A stretch of DNA of 64,000 bases. Origin: Cryptomeria japonica (Eukaryota > Streptophyta > Pinopsida > Cupressales > Cupressaceae). The stretch covers positions 148,301,744 through 148,365,743 of the forward strand of contig NC_081407.1 in NCBI RefSeq assembly GCF_030272615.1, written 5' to 3'. Below, one piece after another: positions 60,005-64,000 of this stretch. Position 1 is the first letter of the stretch; every line of letters begins with the position of its first letter. Made by a program: the position numbers and the translations under genes. The notes under the pieces are model-generated. The model had not been told where the DNA came from, ran no database searches, and saw nothing but the letters and a program-made list of their open reading frames with translations.

Positions 60005-61762
60005 TTTGAAGTGGTATTACCAAGAGATCTGATTGATTTGATAATTTCTTCAGAATTCAAATGGAGAGTTTAGGTGGGATAGCTTTGGGCAGGGAGATTG
60101 ATCGGGGAAGTCTATGACTTAGGTCACTGGTAGTCTGCAAGGCATGTGACATGCCAGACAGGAAGGCAAATGGACAACAATTTGCCAGCGAGGAGATGCA
60201 GCCATCTGTCGTGAAAGGGGTTCGAAGACTTTGTCGTTCGTTGATGCTAGGGTTTATTTGAATGTTGCCACTAGTTCTGGTGCGGTTGCATCTGTTGGGC
60301 AGAGGTGGACTGGTGAGGCGTTGAGGTCACAGCATGGGAGACGGTCATTTCATGGTGGGTTCATTCCTGTTGCAAATGTTATTTCCATTAAGTTGAAAGA
60401 GGAGACGAAAGAGGAAATAGATTATAATGTTTCTATTTTTTTCACACAAGGTGTGATATGTCAGTTTAGGGGGTTTTGGCCTAGCCTCCCTTTGCTGCAT
60501 ACCTAAATCTTAGAACATTGGGAGCCTCTCATGACTGGTAAACTTCATATTTACCCATGGCTAAGGGGTTTTTTATTGCAAAGTTTGAGAATGATCAAGA
60601 TAGAAATAAAATCTTATGTGATCATTATTTTAGCTGGGAGGACAAATTTATATTGATGATTAAACCTTGGCACTCTGATTTCAACCCTTCTTCTGAAATG
60701 TTTAACATGATCCCAACTTTGGTTCGGCTTCCTAATCTCCCCCTTCATTTATGGGTTGATCCTCTTTTAGAGGAAGTGGGTGAAGCCCTTGGAGATTTTT
60801 TGATGGTGGATGATGAATCATCTGATATTTTTCACTCCACCATTGCCCTCATTATAGTTGAAATAGATGTTTCAAAAGGGCTACCTGCTAAGATATTACT
60901 CAAATCTTCTAAAGGTTGTTGGGTTCAATCTTTGGACTATGAAGGGATACCCTTCTAGTGTAGAAGATGTTTTAAAACAAGTCATGCGGTTGCACTATGT
61001 GGATTTGAGAAAAAAGGAAATGACAACTACGTGGTGGAAAGGTTCTTCTGAAAAACATTATACGATTGAGAAGAAATCTGAGCAACAAAGGAGTTTTTCT
61101 CAAGTGGTTGCAATGGATTCACAGGTTTTTGTGGTATCCTCTCTAGATGTCACAAATGGTAGGGTTACTGAAGTTGTGCAAGATTATCATGTTTAAACCC
61201 GTAAAGAGAGATGTAATGGGCCTCAAACTACAATTTCTTGTGATAGCATTCTGACTATCAAATCTGGTGGCTTTTATGACAATTTCATGCATGTAGGGAG
61301 GAAAACTAATTATATCTCTGAGATAGTGGAGACTCTTTCTGAAGGCATTCATTCTCAAGATAATGGTGGTCTTTTGTTGGCTTGGAATGGTAAGGTAGCG
61401 TAAGTGGAAGAGGGTTGGATTTCTATTAAGGGTAAGAAAGCTAAGTTCTCTAAGCCCTCTTTTGGCATGACTCTCCACTCCCACAAGAGTAGCTCTATAT
61501 GTAAATCTTGATGGTTCTTGGTAGGGGGTTGGTTTTAGGCTGGTTGTTGGTTGTTCTTTTTGCATCTTTTTATTTTAGGTTGTGGGAGACTATTTTTAAA
61601 ACCCATGTATATGGTTATGGGAGCCAAAATAACCCATGGTTGTCTGGTGCTTTCATGTTCCTTTTGTTATGACAACATTTTGGTTGAGGGTTCTAGATCC
61701 ATTCAAAATCTGATTGTAAAGGGTTTTAGGTCCCTTCAAAACCCATTTTTTCCTTAATTAAA
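60005..61762 (+). mobile_element. LINE-like insert with ORF1 only
   Basis: The 13-bp direct repeat AACTATATTATTT at 59992-60004 and 61763-61775 brackets the insert. Removing one copy rejoins the integrase frame of the host gypsy. The insert encodes an L1-type ORF1 (DUF4283 and CCHC knuckle). It then goes straight to about 250 bp of T-rich untranslated sequence, with no ORF2 (no endonuclease or RT). Only a few A residues are seen at the 3' end. It is either a deletion derivative or a non-autonomous LINE. Confidence 0.7.
60231..61511 (+). pseudogene. LINE ORF1-like gene (DUF4283 and zinc knuckle), broken
   Basis: An N-terminal part lies at 60231-60506 and, after a frame change, a DUF4283-like domain at 60557-60958: MAKGFFIAKFENDQDRNKIL, MIKPWHSDFNPSSEM, VRLPNLPLHLW, EVDVSKGLPAKI (Ile for Val at one site). 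A TAG at 60956-60958 stands just before a perfect CCHC knuckle CRRCFKTSHAVALC at 60959-61000. A C-terminal EEGWISIKGKKAKF segment ends with TGA at about 61511. In plant L1 elements this protein binds the element RNA. Two or more breaks make it non-functional here. Confidence 0.7.
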
Positions 61763-61775
61763 AACTATATTATTT

Positions 61776-62459
61776 GTCGATATGGTGTTCCCCTTTCCAT
61801 CATTACAGACAATGGGCGTCCCTTTAGGAATCAGGACATTCATGAACTTTGTGACCAATTCCATATTCATCATCACTTTTTCACTCTATATTACCCCCAA
61901 GGTAATGGTCAGGATGAGGCATCCAATAAACCTATCCTCAGAATCCTCAGAAAGACAATCGATGATGCTAACCGTAACTGGCATATCCAACTCAATCACG
62001 CACTATGGGCCTATTGCACAAGTGTGTGCACACCAACTAGAGCCACTCCCTACTCACTTGTCTATGGTGCAAAAGCTATCTTGCCTATTGAGGTCAAGTT
62101 ACCATCTTTATGGGTCTCCTTGCGCGATCTTATTAGTGATGAAGACTATAGGATCTACTACTTACAAGATTTGGAATTGTTAGTCGACAAACTACATTTA
62201 ATCATCTGAAAGCATATCAACAACATATGAGTCGTAGCTACAATCACAAGGTAAATCCTCTCACATTTGAGGTGTGTGACTTGGCCCTAAGAGAAAACCC
62301 TAAAGATTACCAAGACAAAGAAAAACAGGGCAAGTTTGAACCAAATTGTCTTGGGCCTTAAGTCATCACAAGAGCCTATGGATTGGGTGCATATCAGTTA
62401 TCAACACCAGAAGGAGAACCTTTGGGTGATCATATCAACAATATGCTCCTTCAACAATT
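61776..62459 (+). pseudogene. pol: Host gypsy integrase C-terminal part
   Basis: In continuation of 60004 it holds YGVPLSIITDNGRPFRN (second catalytic Asp), FFTLYYPQGNGQDEASNK (catalytic Glu region, in a shifted frame), LNHALWAYCTS and TRATPYSLVYGAKAILPIE, then a chain leading to AYQLSTPEGEPLGDHINNMLLQQFY at 62385-62459. Frames shift several times (61782, 62024, 62383), so it is not translatable as one unit. Sequence order and motifs are those of Tat-type gypsy integrase. Confidence 0.8.
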
Positions 62460-62493
62460 TTACACAACTTTTCAGAGTATCCTAATAAAAAAT

Positions 62494-62543
<50 letters not shown>

Positions 62544-64000
62544 AAAATACAAAAAAATTGCCACTTTGGTGAAAACCTCGCAAATAGGCGCCTTATGACA
62601 CAAAAAATAAATTTAAAAAATCCAAAAAAAAAGAAAAAAAGTAAGGAGAAATAAATTCGTCCAATGGTGAAAACCACTTTGATGGCGCCTTGGGCAAGTA
62701 CCATGGTGAAAACTGGGTTATTGATGCCATGTGTAGAGACTTTTGCTCCTCCCTCCTTCAGGATTCAGTTTCACCTTTTCACTTTGCACACACTCATAAC
62801 CTTTCATTCCATTAAAAAATTCACCCATTCCCATCATGGCTTGTTATTGATCTACTTAAGATTGGTTCTCCATCCATTATAAACCTTTTCCACCCTTTCC
62901 TTTCACCCATAATAAATGAAGTCCAATCTATAACTGGGGGCAGATCTTAAACCTAGTGATGGAAGTGGAACTTTGACATCACATGTTTTGAGGAACATCA
63001 TCTTTCCATTCCTCCTTTCTATGCACAATCCGCAATAAAAGATCACTTACATTGTTGATCTACAATAAATTTTTCTCTCTTCTCCCCAATAAAGTAGCAG
63101 TTCATGGAATAAGCTAGTTTTAGATAAGATGCAAGCAGTAGTGAGATTTCAACAAATCAATCTTTCGACAGACTTTGACTACAATAGGTTTTTCGACATT
63201 ATCTATCATTTATTAGGATGACAACATTGTGACCAAATCAAACATGTTAACATATGTGGCAAGATACACCAAAAACTTGAGAATTTCATTGTATGTTGGT
63301 GTCAAGTCTTTGATTTTATCTTTTATGGTTACATGTCTTTTATCTTTTCCAAGATGTCTCTAACTAGAGACTGTATCTCCAAGATGTCTTTGACTAGAAA
63401 GGTGAGGATGGGGTATGTTCACCTATTTGTTGTTTATGATTTCTCTATTATTAATACTATGGATTGTCCAAGGATATAAGGACATTGTGAGTCTAGTGTG
63501 AAATGGGGCATTCCTTGTTTGTGACTATCTAATCTCCATGAAAATGATATGACGACTATCTAGGTCAAACATATATCTAGATGGTCACAATACATTTGCC
63601 ATAATAAAGCTCAATGATTGATAATAGCATAAGAATCTCATTCACCTCCATATCTTCTACCTTCCATCCCCTTTTCCATTTTGTCCTCCATCGTCTTTCC
63701 CCATGTCCCTATAGCTCGGAATCACATGACTGGTTATAATGACACGCCAAAAATGTTTGTATCTCATGTAGCATCCATCCGCATCGTCACATGTTCATAT
63801 GCATCATCCATATTATACATGACAAATTGCATCCATACTACATCATGAACATGTATATAAGAACATCACATTTCCATCATAGATTATATAAAAATTATAA
63901 ATAAATTGCATCATCATAATAGAACATCTCAAAAACCATATAGCATCGTAACATCATAAGCACATCATCATAAGTAAATGCATCACATAAGAACATAAGC
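62460..64000 (+). other. Host gypsy 3' non-coding region, possibly part of its 3' LTR
   Basis: A (TA)n microsatellite lies at 62499-62541. Three GGTGAAAAC words follow (about 62571, 62664 and 62704), the first two paired with GGCGCCTT, a pattern recurrent downstream of Tat pol genes. ACTGGGGGCAGAT at about 62933-62945 could be the polypurine tract, but no TGTAGACACC start like the LTR at 6764 follows, so the 3' LTR border is not established. 63000-64000 contains no gene; the last 250 bp are rich in CATCATA/ACATCATAA words. Confidence 0.5.
62499..62541. repeat. (TA)n microsatellite
   Basis: About 21 uninterrupted TA units follow the end of the host gypsy pol region. Confidence 0.95.

Noticed and set aside
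62957-64000. 3' LTR matching the gypsy LTR at 6764-7920
   Set aside because: No TGTAGACACCTAAAA-like start or other shared words were found, so pairing is not claimed.

Overview
This window looks like intergenic DNA from a large, repeat-rich plant nuclear genome. A gymnosperm is plausible from the element types and old, AT-rich sequence, but that is inference and no taxon can be fixed. I found no host single-copy gene, rRNA, tRNA or CRISPR array. Nearly every coding stretch belongs to an LTR retrotransposon (Ty3/gypsy or Ty1/copia), to a small non-autonomous LTR element, or to a LINE-like insert. Only one element, the chromovirus-like gypsy element called G1 below, is close to intact.

Layout. 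1-4720 is AT-rich and featureless. 4721-6763 is degenerate gypsy-like sequence holding a TRIM (5439-5782). At 6764-7920 lies a gypsy LTR, itself interrupted by a second TRIM (7496-7868), followed by a primer-binding-site-like sequence. From here I infer one very old Tat-type gypsy element ('host gypsy') that runs as scattered segments to the right edge of the window: leader 7921-9203, 13455-14084, 29711-29922 and 33065-33417; gag/protease/RT 33418-38251; RNase H and integrase 58136-60004 and 61776-62459; 3' non-coding region to 64000. Removing each inserted element at its target-site duplication (TSD) rejoins these segments.

Elements inserted into the host gypsy: R, a non-autonomous LTR element (9204-13449, TSD AGATC); X, a copia element (14085-29705, TSD AAAAC) whose middle carries a complex block of other copia pieces and solo LTRs (about 16702-25167); V, an internally deleted copia (29923-33059, TSD TAGTA); Z, a minus-strand copia (38252-58130, TSD GATCC) that landed on the YVDD catalytic codons of the host reverse transcriptase; and an ORF1-only LINE-like insert (60005-61762, 13-bp TSD). 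Z carries G1 inside its left LTR (39490-52056, TSD CTCAT). The other LTR of Z keeps the uninterrupted version of that site.

G1 is the youngest layer. Its two 3.8-kb LTRs are nearly identical, and one 1549-codon frame encodes Gag, protease, RT, RNase H and integrase with all key residues. A single TAG splits off the last 38 codons, in the chromodomain-like tail. Its LTRs hold a GC-rich array of four 22-nt palindromes between AT microsatellites, the most unusual sequence structure in the window. The relative order of insertions follows from the nesting; absolute ages are not calculated here.
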